Source: Mytilisepta virgata (taxonomy: Eukaryota > Mollusca > Bivalvia > Mytilida > Mytilidae). Taken from it: a DNA stretch of 64,000 nt. This document shows positions 1 to 12,450 of the stretch, piece after piece. The position numbers and the translations under genes were made by a program. The first letter of the stretch is position 1, and every line of letters starts with the position of its first letter. The notes below the pieces were generated by a model, which did not search any database, was not told the origin of the DNA, and was given only the letters and a program-made list of their open reading frames with translations. The DNA lies in the NCBI GenBank assembly GCA_028015205.1, contig CM051516.1, forward strand, positions 54,192,230 to 54,256,229. The letters run 5' to 3'.

Positions 1-126
1 ATTTCCATTTATTTTCATTGTTTTCTTTAATCATTTCATTAGATTTTAGGGTTTACTTCTTTAGTTAAATTATACTTTTGAAAATCATGAAACCTCTTCT
101 TCATATTGAAATTGTCATTTCTTTAG

Positions 127-3100
127 ACTGAACATCAATATTTTGTTATTCCAAACAAAACAACACTATCAACAATGCCTGAACCAGAAGTCACAAACTT
201 GTACCATAGGTAAGAATCAAATAAAATACGTACACGCATTTATCTGCAGACAATATCAACGTTTCTTCTGAATATGTGGAAATGCAGGTGACCTCAAATA
301 AAATCAGGTGTTCTTTAGCGTGACTTGAAAAACAGACTGAATAAATAAGTATGCATAATATATTTTATGACTAATATTCGTCCACATCTCTGTTTCTAAA
401 TTTCGCTGAGTCGTGATTAGGCGAGGTATGTATATCTAGTGCATCCAAATTGGTATCATATAACACTAGAGCTGGGAATACGATCGTGGACTTGCATCCA
501 TCCATGTTAATGGTACATGTAAACGTATTGTTTTGTTGATTATATTCTATATGATAATGCTTTATTTTTGCACACATTTGTGACTATAATAATTGTAATA
601 TTTGTCACCGCTGAATGTAGTTATAATATTCAAAGAAATTCTTCATGCGGTCTAGGTATCTGACGTCTACACAGTTTTATTGTAAAGAGATAGTGCGACT
701 TGGAGGTATAAGAGACGGTGGATGGGATATATGCAATGACCCGAAGTACAGACCGAGACATCCTTGCCTTGTATATTCGTTTGGGTAAGTTAGTAAGACA
801 AATGAAACTATTCTGTATTTATAAATACTTGATTTCAGATTTATTGCATGTCCAGCTGGGAATATATGAAATACCAAACTTAAGAAGTCGATAAAACTCA
901 AACTTGCATTAGATGTAGGTATTCAAATCCCAAATCTCCCACTGACCCGATTTTGAATGGTATGCTTGAGGCCTGTTTTGAAATGTTGATCACAAATATA
1001 AGTTGATTTTTGGTCTACGTGTACCATATTTTGATTGTGAGCACTGCTGATAAGAATTAATCTAGAAAGTTGTATTTTCAAATTGTCTAATGGAAGCCAG
1101 GTTTGCGATGAAGGCTCAGGTGATCCTCTATTTCTACATTTACATGTATATCACGGGTATTACCGTTTTTCCCATTATCTTTCAACATCTGTAATTCTGG
1201 TCTTACCCGTATTTTCCAGTGTAATCCTGTATCTGTCTTCCAATGTATTACCAGTATTTTCCAGTTTCTTCCAGTATCTTTAATTCTGGTAATACCAGTA
1301 TATTTCAGTACCCTCCAGTATCTATAAATCTGGAATACCAGTGTCTACCAGTATCTTCCAGTGTTTTAAAGACTGCATATTTCTGGAATACCAGTATTGT
1401 CAGGTATCTTCCAGAATTTAAGAGAGAAAAATTAAATGACAATACTGGTAACCAGTATTTTCCAGTATCTTCCGGAATTGCAGATACTGGAAGATACTAG
1501 TAAGAATACTAATTCAAACATTTGTCCCAGTATTGTACACGATACCAGTTTTGCGTTTGTATTCTCCACTTTAGACGTGTCTAAGATTAGGTTTTTGAAA
1601 TTGAACATTATGTTTTCAGAGTTGTTAGGTAAAATGGTCTTTTTTTCCAGAATAAAATGGAATTTTCGGTTTGATGATGCAATCGCAGAAACTTACGGAT
1701 GTGAAGTACATTCGTTCGATCCTAGGTAAATACACTTTACATGACTTGATGCCTATATAAATTTATTTGTTTAATAAGAAGGACAAATATACCTAAGGAG
1801 CAATAAAAACAACAACGTAATCCATTGGACAGACGAACTAGGGAAGACAAATGAACAACCACAAGCACAACAAATAAACACAGAAAACTAAAAACGAACT
1901 CCTATAAAAACCAGGAGTGAACCCAGGTGCTCCGAAAGGGTAAGCAGTTCCTGCTACGTATACGACACCCGTCGTGAAGTTCAACAAAGTCGATCCGGGG
2001 GAAGTCACAAATCGGTGGAGGCACATGAAAGGTTACGACAGTGTGAACAGGTCCAATATCATCTTAGATATTGGAACACTGTAATTGTCAATCAATTCGT
2101 AATGACGACCGTGAAATTTCCTAAGTGATGACATCAACTTATCCCTGATAAAACCATGGTTAAGAAGCTTTTGTGACAGCAGTAATCCTCTTTGTCGAAA
2201 GTCAGGGTAACTCACGCATGCCCTTGAAAATCGGATAAGCTGAGAAACGTAGACGCCATATGCAGGCGATGCTGGTAAATTGCTATCTTAGTTTCTGGCA
2301 ATGGTGATAGTATACTCGTATTTACTTCCATTGGCGCTCACTGGGTGTTAGTGTATAAAAAATAAAACAAAATGAATTTTTAAATGTAAACAGTATCTAC
2401 CACGTGCAAAACACTATGAAGTACCACAATGTATACGACTCTCTAACTTGTTAAACAAAGTCTATCCTTAATGAATCTGAAATCGAGTAAGGATTTGCAT
2501 GTCTATACATGTTGTCAATGATGACGTTAATCATTCGCATATCTGCTAGTATTTATTTAACTTTTCATTTAATGAAACACAGAATTTACTTTTCAGCATG
2601 AACACAAAAGATTTTAGACGCAGTGATAGGGTGTGGTTCCATGACCTTGGAATTTGGAATAAGACAAATTATTATGACAAAGATAGAAATTGGAAAGTGT
2701 CAACTTTAAAAGACATTCGAGAAGATTTAAATCATACATCAGTAAGGATTTACTTCTAAGCGTCTAAGGCTCCCTTAGATTTGTCAATACATGGCATGAA
2801 GAACCTGAAATACACATCAAGAATGTAATGGTTTACAAGTTCTTCATTCATCTTTGCTGTTATATCCGATTGGAGATGGTTTCCTTTATTTTTGATAATT
2901 ATCGTTTGTTTTTACCATTATCAATTTGCTAATATGAAGCAACATCTGTATTTTGTCTTCAATGTTTAGTTTATACATTTCCAAAATTGAAAAAAAAACT
3001 CTGTCTATGGACATAATTTTATTTCAAAATATCTATCTGAAAAATTATTAACGTGAGATAGCAATGTATGTTCTTGAGTCTCAAAAAATGATATATATAA

Positions 3101-5176
3101 AGGGTATATTGCATGAGCATGGGAGTGCAAGATGATGTACTGCGAGGGACAATATTCACCAACATTCATGCAATAACCATTTCATCATATTTTCTACCAT
3201 TGTCACATTTCTATCAAGAGCAGTAAGGTCCACATTAAAATGAATAACTTATTGAACACTTGCGAGTATGAACGTTAAACTCCTATTTGCAAGATTTCGA
3301 AATATGAAGTCACTTCGAAACCTGGGGAATATCTCAGTGGTTCTTGCAAATAAAATTCTATAATCTGTTCTCGTTTACATCATACTTATTGTAGCTCAAA
3401 TCGGCTCGTTTGCAGATGTTTGTTTCTTTAGGTAATCATTTTCAACAACAGATAATTTTTGAGTCCATCTCATTTCCACCATTTAAAGGAAAATGGTTAG
3501 ATTTATTTTCCCATAGAGATAATCGTACACTTTTTCAAATTTCACCACTTTTTAACACAAACCCTGGTTAAACATTCATAGTCAATTAAAGTACCCCCAT
3601 AATACTATTCAAAAATATATTTGAAAATGTATGATGACCATCTTCCTATTAGCCAGCTTTCCAAAAAGTAGGATTAGTGGTACTTTGCCGCTTTTTTATT
3701 TGCAGTGCATACAAAATTTAAAAAATCATTTTCACCTGGATGTAAGTTTTTTTCGGATTTTTGTACACCTAAATCATCCTACAACTTAGAAACATGTGCT
3801 TCAGTACACACTTTGTTTTTGTTCAACCTACAATTTTCTTATATTGTGACCTGAGTAGGGTACACAATTGAGCAACCTAGTACCTGGAAAGTTAATACTA
3901 CCATTTTCACCTTATTTTTTGTAAAAAGACGAAGACGAATGTTACAAATACAATTCGGAATGCTTCGGTGTTGTTTCTTGTTAGCAAGTCCAGAACTATA
4001 CTACACGATCGCTTTACATTGAAATCAAATGGGAAATATATAGTTACATGTATTTTTATATAATAATTATATTGTCGGTGTATGTTGTATACATATTGTT
4101 GTAGTGTCGGGACACTGAACTTTTCATGGTGTCTCTTATATAGATTCATTATAAATATCAAATACAATCACAACCATCATCATAGGAAATTAGTGTTTAT
4201 CATTGGTAGATTTTAGTGACAACTCTGCAACTGCAAAAATGGTAATACAAAACTGGTTTTAGTATTGTGTTCCCATAACACAATGAACATGACAGTTATT
4301 GAAATTTCAAAATTTCTTCTAATACAGCTTGGACAAAAAAAGTGAAAAATTTTATGTAGTATCTATAATGAATCTACATAAGGGACAACATCAAAAGTTC
4401 AGTGCAGAATAAAGCACTTAAATTATACAGTTTATTCAGTTTTCTAGAGCCCTCTGAACATAATTTGAATATATTGATTTACTGACCGAAAAACTGAATT
4501 TTCTTATTGAGACGAATTTCTGTTACGTTAAAAAGTAGTTGACAGTATAAATGTTTAAAATGCTAAATAATTTCAATTCAACGTAGGATAACAAAATTGT
4601 CTGGTGATTTGACCAACTCCCATCCCAAAATTACATGTTAATCCTTCGTTGATCCTTTGGTCCCTTATTTTTGCATTTTTAAAATCGTTTAACAGATGAA
4701 CAATCTTTTCTTGATGTGCACACATCTGTTCCTCTGCATAATTGGGGAAGAAAAAGCATTAACACATTATTAGCCCTTTGTGCAAAACACTTATCTTTAT
4801 TAATATAGAAACGAACAAATGTGCGACAAATTGAAAATACATACTTTCATACAATTCATGATGACGAATGTGATATTAAAGCTCAAAGACTTGTTTCGAT
4901 TTTATTTAGAGGAAACTTGATGTTTTGAAAATGGATGTTGAAGGCTCGGAATGGATTGCAATACCAGATATGGTAAGGAGTGGAGCACTGTCGGATGTTA
5001 TGCAGCTGTATTTGGAATTTCACTCTCCAGGAAATATCGAACATTTAGACATTGTTAGACTCCTGTATGATGAAGGTTTCAGAATATTTTGGAATCATCG
5101 AAATCCAACATGTATACTAAATCGAACAACGATCCAATACACAAAATGCAATGAAGTATACTTTGTAAAGATATAA
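127..5176 (+). CDS. METTL24-like methyltransferase, copy 1 (5' end outside window)
   Basis: Predicted SAM-dependent methyltransferase of the METTL24 (Methyltransf_22) family; substrate unknown. Five exons are visible at 127-209, 656-784, 1651-1725, 2597-2741 and 4910-5176. Each is bounded by AG and GT, and the junction phases (2,2,2,0) keep one frame of 232 codons plus stop. Family motifs in order are DGGWDICND, CLVYSFGI, GCEVHSFDPS and, in the last exon, LKMDVEGSEW followed by YLEFHSP and YDEGFRIFW. These match the cofactor-binding and DVEG core known for METTL24/FkbM-like enzymes. The first visible exon starts in phase 0 with TEHQ, so the N-terminal exons (start codon and probable membrane anchor) must lie before base 1. 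A polyadenylation signal follows 40 bases after the stop. Copy 3 is its close paralogue. No stop or frameshift was found in the exons, so it is probably functional. The family call is strong; the biochemical role is inferred. Confidence 0.85.
1190..1500 (+). repeat. CCAGTATYTTCCAGTAT minisatellite
   Basis: Variants of TTCCAGTATCT and TACCAGTATTT recur for about 300 bases, near the start of the first visible long intron of METTL24-like copy 1 (between exons 656-784 and 1651-1725). Copy 3 lacks it at the matching position. The open frames across it are artefacts. Confidence 0.75.
1779..2288 (-). mobile_element. 5'-truncated copy of the same reverse-transcriptase element, with 3' tail
   Basis: On the minus strand the translation gives LPASPAYGVYVSQLIRFSRAC and YPDFRQRGLLLSQKLLNHGF, ending DLFTLS stop at about 2033. 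It then runs through the tail with CCGAAAGGGT/GGAGCACC in place of the usual motif, to an end near GGTATATTTGTCC. It matches 8930-9285 closely and lies in the intron between exons 656-784/1651-1725 and 2597-2741 of METTL24-like copy 1. No target-site duplication was resolved. Confidence 0.65.
2742..4909 (+). other. last intron of METTL24-like copy 1
   Basis: AT-rich, GTAAGG at the start and TTTATTTAG at the end. I see no repeat of a named family and no coding exon in it. Confidence 0.6.
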
Positions 5177-5215
5177 TAATAACTTCACGTTTTTTCTAGA
5201 GCTTATTCGACAAAA

Positions 5216-5221
5216 AATAAA
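5216..5221 (+). promoter_or_regulatory. polyadenylation signal of METTL24-like copy 1
   Basis: A canonical AATAAA lies 40 bases after the stop codon at 5174-5176, the usual place for a short 3' UTR. No other hexamer lies between it and the stop. Confidence 0.6.
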
Positions 5222-7186
5222 TTTAAATTGATCATTTTGATGAAATTTCATGGTGACTTTCTAAGCAAACATATATACTCCCTTCTTATAGTATCTTTAT
5301 TTAACAAACAAATACCACCAGGACAACCAAATGATTCAAAGCAGCATAGAAAAAGGACATTTGTCTTTCTTAAGGATCCGTCAGTCCTTGTAGATTATTT
5401 GCCCACTTTTACCTTACAATACGGATTGTATCACACTACATAATGATCCCTTTCCACCAAATATGTCAAATAAAGTGCTACGTGGGTCATAGTTGTTAGT
5501 ACAGAATTTCAAGCCCTCCGTAGAAATAAACGGTTCTCATCTTTTAAAAGCTTGTAAATACGTGGTTTTATCACTTCCTGACTGCAATAACAACACGAAA
5601 AACATTTCCGACTTTTTTCCATGTCGTGCTTTCTGTATCGAACAAATGTTGATAATTTCAGTCTTATACCTGTTATAATAAATATAACATAAGAACTAAT
5701 TTTTCAATGTTAATATGTTAGCTTTTCGATCTATTTTACCATACAGACAGTTTTTACCTCTACCGTTAACAATTATATCTGATGACATAAGTATAAACAA
5801 TAAAATAGTCATATTTACACCCGAGACATGTGTATACATGTAATAGTGGCCTGTATGGGGCAAATTTCCAGAAGCAAACATTTTGAATGTTTGCTTTTTT
5901 TGTCTCATTTTTGTATACAGATTTCAGCGAACGAAGAGGACAAATATACCTAATGAGCAAATCCATTAGACAGACAAACCCGGGAAAACAAATAAACAAC
6001 CCCAAGCACAACAAATAAACACTAAAAACTGAAAAAAAACAATGAACAACACGAAATTCCATAAAAACCATGAGTGAACTCAGGTGCTCCGGAAGGGTAA
6101 GCAGTTCCTGCTCCGTATACGGCACCCGTCGTGAAGTTATTCCGTGAAGGGCAGGTGGTTTGAGGGAGAAATGTTATAAATGTCAAAAAGCAGATCTAAC
6201 GATTAGATGTTGAATATATTTACATAGTTTTTTTTTATTACAACGCAATGGTAAGAGTCTCTTCCATTGATATAAAATACTGGGTTTCATTTCACTTAAG
6301 TTTTTGTTCATTTAACGGACATATATTACACACGATATCAGATAAAAAATGTCTATCTTGATAGTGAAAAGATATTTTATTGATTAAGGATTAAAGTGTA
6401 TGCAAATGTTTGTTGATCAAGATTCTTCATTTTTTCGCATTCTACAAGAACGCTGTATTTTTTTATCAAACCTTTCCCAATTTTAAGTAATATCGTTATA
6501 CAGTATACAGTTGCCTGTACCAGTTACATTTGTTAAAAAAAAGAAACGTCGCGAACATTCAACGATCTTAGACCAATTCGCAAAAATATGTCGGATGTAC
6601 ATGTAAATCGTATAATTTCAGGCAGATGTTCTCCTGTTTGCTCGATCGCTGAACTTATTCCTCTGATATCTTCTCCAATCTAAAATGATCTAATGTGAAT
6701 TGTAAATTTGAAGTAACTTAAAGCGTAAATAGTATTACACCTAGTACAACTCGCACAGGTAAAAAAAATTATTGGTCATCTCAAAACACAAATGTATACT
6801 CGTTTCTGTAAATATGTAAATATGAACAGTGGCGAGATTCAATACTAACAGGCTACAGAAATATAAAATATGAAAACAATCCAAAGCCATACACTTGTAA
6901 AAATACTTGTTCAAATAAACAATGATAATATTTGCTTGATAGCGTACACAGTTGATTTACGTTTCAGAGACTTATCTGTTAGAAGTTTAGCATGTCCTTC
7001 CCTTCTTTTGCAGCTTTATATTCCTAACCTAAATTTCCACACCTTTATATTACTATGTGGGGTGTGCTCGACTACTTTCATAGTTAGATTGACGTTTCTC
7101 ATGAAAATGTCGTGAATTATTTAAATAGTGTAAGAAATTATATTTAAACAAGCATTCTGAAAATATTGCTGGGCAATACGATGTCC
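5222..7186. other. spacer downstream of METTL24-like copy 1
   Basis: Apart from the retroelement tail at 5932-6139 nothing is recognisable. The short open frames here are typical of AT-rich non-coding DNA. Confidence 0.5.
5932..6139 (-). mobile_element. 3' tail of the reverse-transcriptase element (solo fragment)
   Basis: Minus-strand copy of the non-coding tail only: it starts at CTTCACGACGGGTGCCGTAT, passes CTTACCCTTCCGGAGCACCT and ends at CCTCTTC. The shared end point with the copies near 1780 and 52168 shows where the 3' end of the element lies. Confidence 0.6.
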
Positions 7187-7798
7187 CCTACCGGCTTGAG
7201 CTAAAGAGAAAACCCGCAAAATCTCCTTAGGTATGTGAATCGGACAAAGATGTGTGGACAGGGTGACTTCTAAAAATCCTGAAACAATTTTTGCAAGGGG
7301 TACACATTAATTACTCCATCAGCTTGTTATTTAGCTCATCATTATACGATCACACACCGATAAGTTCATTTGGTAAAAGGGTTTGCAAAAAAGTCCGGAA
7401 AACTATAATTTCCACAATAATTTCTATTTGCAAGGGCAATGACTCTCAAAATAATAATCCAATCAGTGCTATTTTCATTTAACTTCTTCAAGATTCAATT
7501 CAAAACAGGTTCAAACTGCAAAAAAAAATCATCCCAACGAAAAAAAGTGTAGAGATCTGATTATTTGCGTGAATTTTCTAAGTCCAAGGACCATAGCTCT
7601 GCAAAAAATAAACAGAAAAGAACAAAATTCGAACTTGATCTGTTATTTGTCATGGTAAAACTATAAACCAAATATCAAATCAATATCTTTAAAGCATAAT
7701 AAACAAAGTGCGGAAAACTGATTTGCCGGACTGACGGATGGACAGACGGACGACAGACGGAGTGCAAACCTAAAATCCCCTTCGGCTTCGCCGGTAGG
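7187..7798. mobile_element. 612 bp repeat element with inverted ends CCTACCGGC / GCCGGTAGG
   Basis: Perfect nine-base inverted ends enclose AT-rich sequence with a GACAGACGGACG stretch before the right end. No protein is encoded. It belongs to the same structural class as the elements at 35606 and 62783. Confidence 0.5.
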
Positions 7799-8342
7799 AA
7801 ACTAATAAAAGGGGGTTGCAACAGTGTGACCCAAAACATCAAATATACAGACCTTGTGATGAAAAAACCTTAACCAAAAAGCAAAAAGATGAATTTTTTT
7901 TTATCATTACATGTTGTACTGATTTATATTTTAAAGACTCGCAAAAATACTCGATGCTTTTGAACGTGCAAACCGTTATATATACACAACTGAACAATAA
8001 AATGCAAAAAGATTCTTTTCGCTGACAACCAAGTCCATTTAGTAACAAAATAAACAAAAATACAAATAAACAACCCCGGTACAATTTCATAATGTCGATG
8101 ATTTTGTGATTTTGTTCCAGTAAAAATACATTCTTATTTCTGATCGTCGGTAAATTAAAATTTTTTTTGCTCGCTTAAACAACTAGGAATATGAAAATGA
8201 CGGAAACTGGGCAAGTTTGTTTTATTGTCATTTACTGTTTCGGCAAAAGCGGAAAAACAAAATTTTCATTTCCAATTGTTTTTATTAATTTATTTGTCAA
8301 AAATAATTAGCAGTTGTTCTTTAAACACTTTTTTCAGTGCAA

Positions 8343-9690
8343 ATGGATGAGGACAGAAGGCAATTTTGTTTGAGGGTTTTATCAATAACTCGTTTTCCCC
8401 CCGACGAAATGTATTTTTTTAAGCAACTGCTTCAAATCATTTTTGCGTTGGTCAGACCACCACCGGAACAGATATTAAATATACTCTACACGATACTTTA
8501 GGTTCTTAGTAAGGCAGAGATGTTTTTCAAATTTTTTCTTGTAATACCTGTTCACTTTTTGAAACACAGGTGAAACACCAGAAACTTTGCTTGATATAGT
8601 TAGAGAATTAAGTAATGAAATGGTTAAAGTTACTGGGAGACCAAACAGGCTTTCGCCACGAAACAGAATTATGATGTTTATGTTATGGATGCGTTCAGAC
8701 CCTTCTTACCATCATTACTGTTAGACGTGAGTGTATCCACAGTGCATCTTATCTACCCCAGTGAGCTTGAAATTAAGGATACTACAGATACACCAAAGTC
8801 CGCTTCATAGTTAGATTTGTTTCTTGAAATAGACTATAAGGGACATTTGAAGACAAAACTTTATGATAAACGTGATGACTTCAACTTTCCTATTGTTAAT
8901 TTTCTCTCCTTGAGTAGCAATATACCAGCATCGCCTGCATATGGCGTCTACGTTTCTCAGCTTATCCGATTTTCAAGGGCATGCGTAAGTTACCCTGACT
9001 TTCGACAAAGAGGATTACTGCTGTCACAAAAGCCTCTTAACCAGAGTTTTATCAGGGATAAGTTGATGTCATCACTTAGGAAATTTTACGGTCGTCATCA
9101 CGAATTGATTGACCATTACAGTGTTCCAATATCTACGATGATGTTGGACCTGTTCCCACTGTCGTAACCTTTCATGTGCCTCCACCGATTTGTGACTTCC
9201 CCCGGATTGACTTTGTTGAACTTTACGACGGGTGCCGTATACGGAGCAGAACTGCTTACCCTTCCGGAGCACCTGGGTTCACTCCTGGTTGTTATGGATG
9301 CGTTCATATCCTTCTTACCATCTTCTTTTATTATTATTGGACGTGAGTGTATCCACAGTGCACGACGTTATGAACTGGTGTATTCCAGTTTTTGGGAAAC
9401 ATTTCATTCTCTTGTTCATTGGCGATCAGCTGTCGAATGGCAGAAAAGATAGAACAATGGGAAAAGCTTCCTCTAGCTGTTTGGTGCCATTGAAGGAACC
9501 CTTACTGAAATATACCGACCACAAACAGTGCCACAGGAATTGTATTTCTCGGGTCAGACGTTTTCATACAAATATAAATAGGAAACCGGAGAACATGAGA
9601 AGAAAATGTAGAAAACTGAATAATTTAATCAAGGAATACAGAGTAATAGTTGAACACGCAATTGTCGATATAATATTATCGTAAGTGATA
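8343..9690 (+). pseudogene. HARBI1-like (PIF/Harbinger) DDE nuclease pseudogene, split by a retroelement
   Basis: Remnant of a Harbinger-type transposase or domesticated HARBI1-like nuclease. Visible in order: MDEDRRQFCLRVL (from 8343); GETPETLLDIVREL, GRPNRLSPRNRI and LWMRSDPSYH (8580-8710); then, after an insertion, LWMRSYPSYH, DVSVSTVHDVM, a VGAIEGT segment with TEIYRPQTVPQEL YFSGQ, and finally RKPENMRRKCRKL with YRVIVEHAI. This order is typical of the family. The first catalytic Asp (normally GAIDGT) reads Glu, the stretch carrying the second Asp is deleted around 9580, and frameshifts and a stop are present, so it cannot be active. A 540-base piece of a reverse-transcriptase element (8747-9289) sits in the middle, between two copies of the same transposase segment (8681-8746 and 9290-9362). 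Confidence 0.72.
8755..9289 (+). mobile_element. reverse-transcriptase element fragment (C-terminal coding end plus part of 3' tail)
   Basis: Conceptual translation reads ELEIKDTT, then after one stop LDLFLEID, KLYDKRDDFNFPIVNF, SSNIPASPAYGVYVSQLI, SYPDFRQRGLLLSQK and SSLRKFYGRHHELIDHYSV, ending at a stop near 9168. It continues into a non-coding tail containing CTTCCGGAGCACCTGGGTTC. This C-terminal block is familiar from reverse-transcriptase proteins abundant in mollusc genomes (family knowledge; the clade is not assigned). It is truncated at both ends and inserted within the HARBI1-like pseudogene. Confidence 0.65.
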
Positions 9691-10270
9691 TCACACTCAT
9701 GGTAACTGGATTTTGATGAGGTTTGGATGGAGAAATTTTTGTCCGCAGCATGTCCAACTTTTCATACATTAAAAAACGCGAATCTACCCCAAAACAAATC
9801 TTTCCAAAACAACCAAACCTTACCAAAACTCACACCAAAATTCACCCAAAACTTACCAAAACTCATCCGAACCTTAAATAAAAACCCGTTCACAGAAACA
9901 CATAGGTCATCTATTGGAATGTCAAGAGGGGCACAACACACAATTCAGTGCCCCCCCCCAAAAAAAAAACCTATATGAACCTATTTTAAGGCACCAATAA
10001 CCGCTTTTAGGTCTTACAACATACAAGATTCAACTAAAAAAACAACATATTATACATATATGTAGCTAAGTTTTATTTTTAATTACAAAATCTTGAAACA
10101 TATTACAAATAAGTGTTTACATACAATTATCATATAACACATACACCTGTCAAACACTTATGCAGCAAAAAACAATCGAAACACTCAAAACAGTAATTTT
10201 TTTTTACCTTCAAACCAAGAAAAATCAAACGATGTGATAAATTTATTTTTCTTTTTACTCTCCCCCTCTC

Positions 10271-10875
10271 TCACCTCACCTTCGTAAAGAGTAAAATATT
10301 CAAAAAATTCAAGGACATGCTTTGGAAAAAGCCGGAGTCAAAATCACTTGAAATGCCGAATTTATTGTATAGAGCAACAGCGTCAACCGAAGAACTTGTG
10401 ACCTGTTTTAACGTACTGCAAATCGAGCTTCCATCAAATATTTTTTCCAACCTGGAAAATTTCATACAAGATTCTTTCGAGACCAACCAATGTGTTGCAT
10501 AATGGCCTGCGAGTTACAAATTGTGACTGCAAGAGGGACTGCGCATCCTCCTCGAATACCATTTGGGGTTTCACCTCCATCTATACACAAATGACGAAGA
10601 TACCCTTTGAAACGACTATATACAGACGAACTCGAAAATAATAAATTCAAAACTTTTTTGTTTGACCTATATAAAGGCCGGAACAAATACCCTGTACTAA
10701 GATCTATACCCATCCTTTTAGCCTCGCCAACATACAGCACAAGTACTACAACTGGGCAAATAAAATCATCTAGTCTCTTAACGGCAAATTCATTGATCTT
10801 TTCCTTAAGAGTTTTTCTTACAGTAGGAACAAAACGAAAACCTGAATTATCCGGTAACAACTTCACATCTTGACC
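10271..10875 (-). pseudogene. DIRS tyrosine recombinase, frameshifted
   Basis: The frame from 10866 reads ICPVVVLVLYVGEAKRMGID, STGYLFRPLYRS, FKGYLRHLCIDGGETPNGIR, GGCAVPLA and IMQHIGW. This contains the Arg of the GxRxGC block and the HIGW block of the DIRS recombinase catalytic site. A one-base shift near 10475 moves the C-terminal part into the next frame (ESCMKFSRLEKIF). Where family members carry the nucleophilic tyrosine before xR, this copy has Phe (KFSR), so even without the shift it would be inactive. The placement of that tyrosine is from family knowledge, not from an alignment run here. Confidence 0.65.
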
Positions 10876-11242
10876 TAAGACATCTCCTTAGGTCACCTGC
10901 CCTGTCCCCGGCAAAAAACTGAAGCTTGAAAAAAACTTGATCACGCATGTAAACAAAAATTTTTCCGAACCTGATAAATTACCCGCTCCAGGGCCTATTT
11001 TTTCTTTAAAATGACTGGCTATAATTTTAAGCTTATCGAAAAATATATGTTTTGCTTGTTGGAGGAGCACGGGACAAAGCTTGCTTAACTTTGCTGCTAT
11101 CAACTTGCACACCAGACGCCTAGGTTCGAAAACCTTCCGGGTGGGTTCAAGAATGACCGGATCGTCCCCTATATTACCTAATACAACATATTGTTCTACC
11201 AAATACCACACCCTTGCCCACCACATCGGCATTGGAGTTACA

Positions 11243-11800
11243 TCAGGAAAAGCCAACGTGCAATGACATAAGATCACATAGGTGTGGACCAAACATATTT
11301 TGAACAACCTGCCATGATTGCTTTGAAAGCATACAATCTTGCAAAGATAATTTCCTAGACCCACAATCAGCTGGATCTTTAGACGAGGGAATGTAAAGTG
11401 GACGAAGATCAATATTGTTTCTAGAAACAAAATCAAATACATTTGGTGTCCAATTTATTAGAGCAGATGTTTGCACCTATGGTTTTCCCCAAGCCGAAAC
11501 AACGGACTTATTATCCACAAAAACATCAATTCGATAGTCTCTAAGAGTATCCTGAAACGCACACAACGTTTTCAAAAGAGAATCAAACCCTTTTTCATGG
11601 ATCGGTCGTAAATCATTCGAAAAAAAGTCCCCAAGTGAATGCTTCTCATTAACAATAGCTCCCCACCTAAACAAAGATGCATCCGTTGAAATACAAACTT
11701 GAAGATGTTTCTCACTACGCCAAGAAACGCAACCATCCCAGGAAAAAATTTCCAATGTGAAATTTCTAATTTCAAATCACCTTACACTTTCACTGGTCTA
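11243..11800 (-). pseudogene. DIRS RNase H domain remnant
   Basis: The minus strand gives ISTDASLFRWGA, HEKGFDSLLKTL, DVFVDNKSVVSAWGK, one in-frame stop, then NWTPNVFDFVSRN, LYIPSSKDPAD, SRKLSLQDCML and FGPHLCDLMSL. These are the RNase H Asp blocks and the following DIRS linker. The usual Glu before the ALLKTL-like helix appears as Gly. Confidence 0.6.
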
Positions 11801-11912
11801 CTGTTTTTTACCAATTCACCTATTGTACAATTAATAACTCGTGTAAAAATATTTGCGGGGGGAACAGCGAGGAGAAATGAAATACATTTCCCAGAAAATC
11901 TCTGAAGCGTTT

Positions 11913-12450
11913 TTAATGCGACATTCGAGCCCTTCTAGAACTATTCAAAACCAAATCAGTGGTACCAGACAAAAACTCCACTATTAACCTATCGTCTATG
12001 TATTGTATACATGGTACGCCTAAACTCCTACAATAACCAGTTGCTACTAAACCTGTACTATTATAAATGTAAGCGCTTATCTTAAAACCAAAAGGAATTG
12101 TATTAAACACAAAATACCATCCACCAAATTGGACACCAAAATATTTCCTAGAGCTCTCATTCAATAAAATATGATCTTACCCGGATTTGTCGTCAACATT
12201 ACACAAGAGAGAACCGGGATTGACAAGACGGGGAACTTCTTTTAATGTATCCAACACAAATCAGTAATCCACAAATTTAGAAACCTTTCGTCATGACAAA
12301 GGCGTGGCTTTGTCGGTTCAAATGTGAAAGGCATAACCAAATACGGGGGGTCACAATAACCAACCTTTCCCCAAACAGTCACTGAACCATTCGGTACTCT
12401 TTCTAAAAGTGTCTCCTTAATAAAATCAGTAAATTTCTACAATTATCTGC
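11913..12450 (-). pseudogene. DIRS reverse transcriptase remnant
   Basis: The minus strand reads RVPNGSVTVWGKVG, PPYLVMPFTFEPTKPRLCHD and ERFLNLW. After breaks it reads RKYFGVQFGGWYFVFNTIPF, GFKISAYIY and GVPCIQYIDDRL. YIDD is the catalytic box. At least two frame interruptions lie between 12160 and 12300. Confidence 0.7.

Noticed and set aside
1083..1729. Three overlapping plus-strand frames
   Set aside because: They run through the CCAGTAT minisatellite and into intron sequence; only 1651-1725 inside them is a real exon, in the frame set by its neighbours.
2742..2760. Read-through of exon 2597-2741 to a nearby stop (SVRIYF)
   Set aside because: The GTAAGG donor at 2742 and the phase-0 junction to 4910 restore the conserved family sequence, so the short form is not preferred, although intron retention would give it.
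9727..9978. 83-codon frame with Pro, Lys and Leu repeats
   Set aside because: It lies in low-complexity A/C-rich DNA at the edge of the G-poor block; no motif or splice context.
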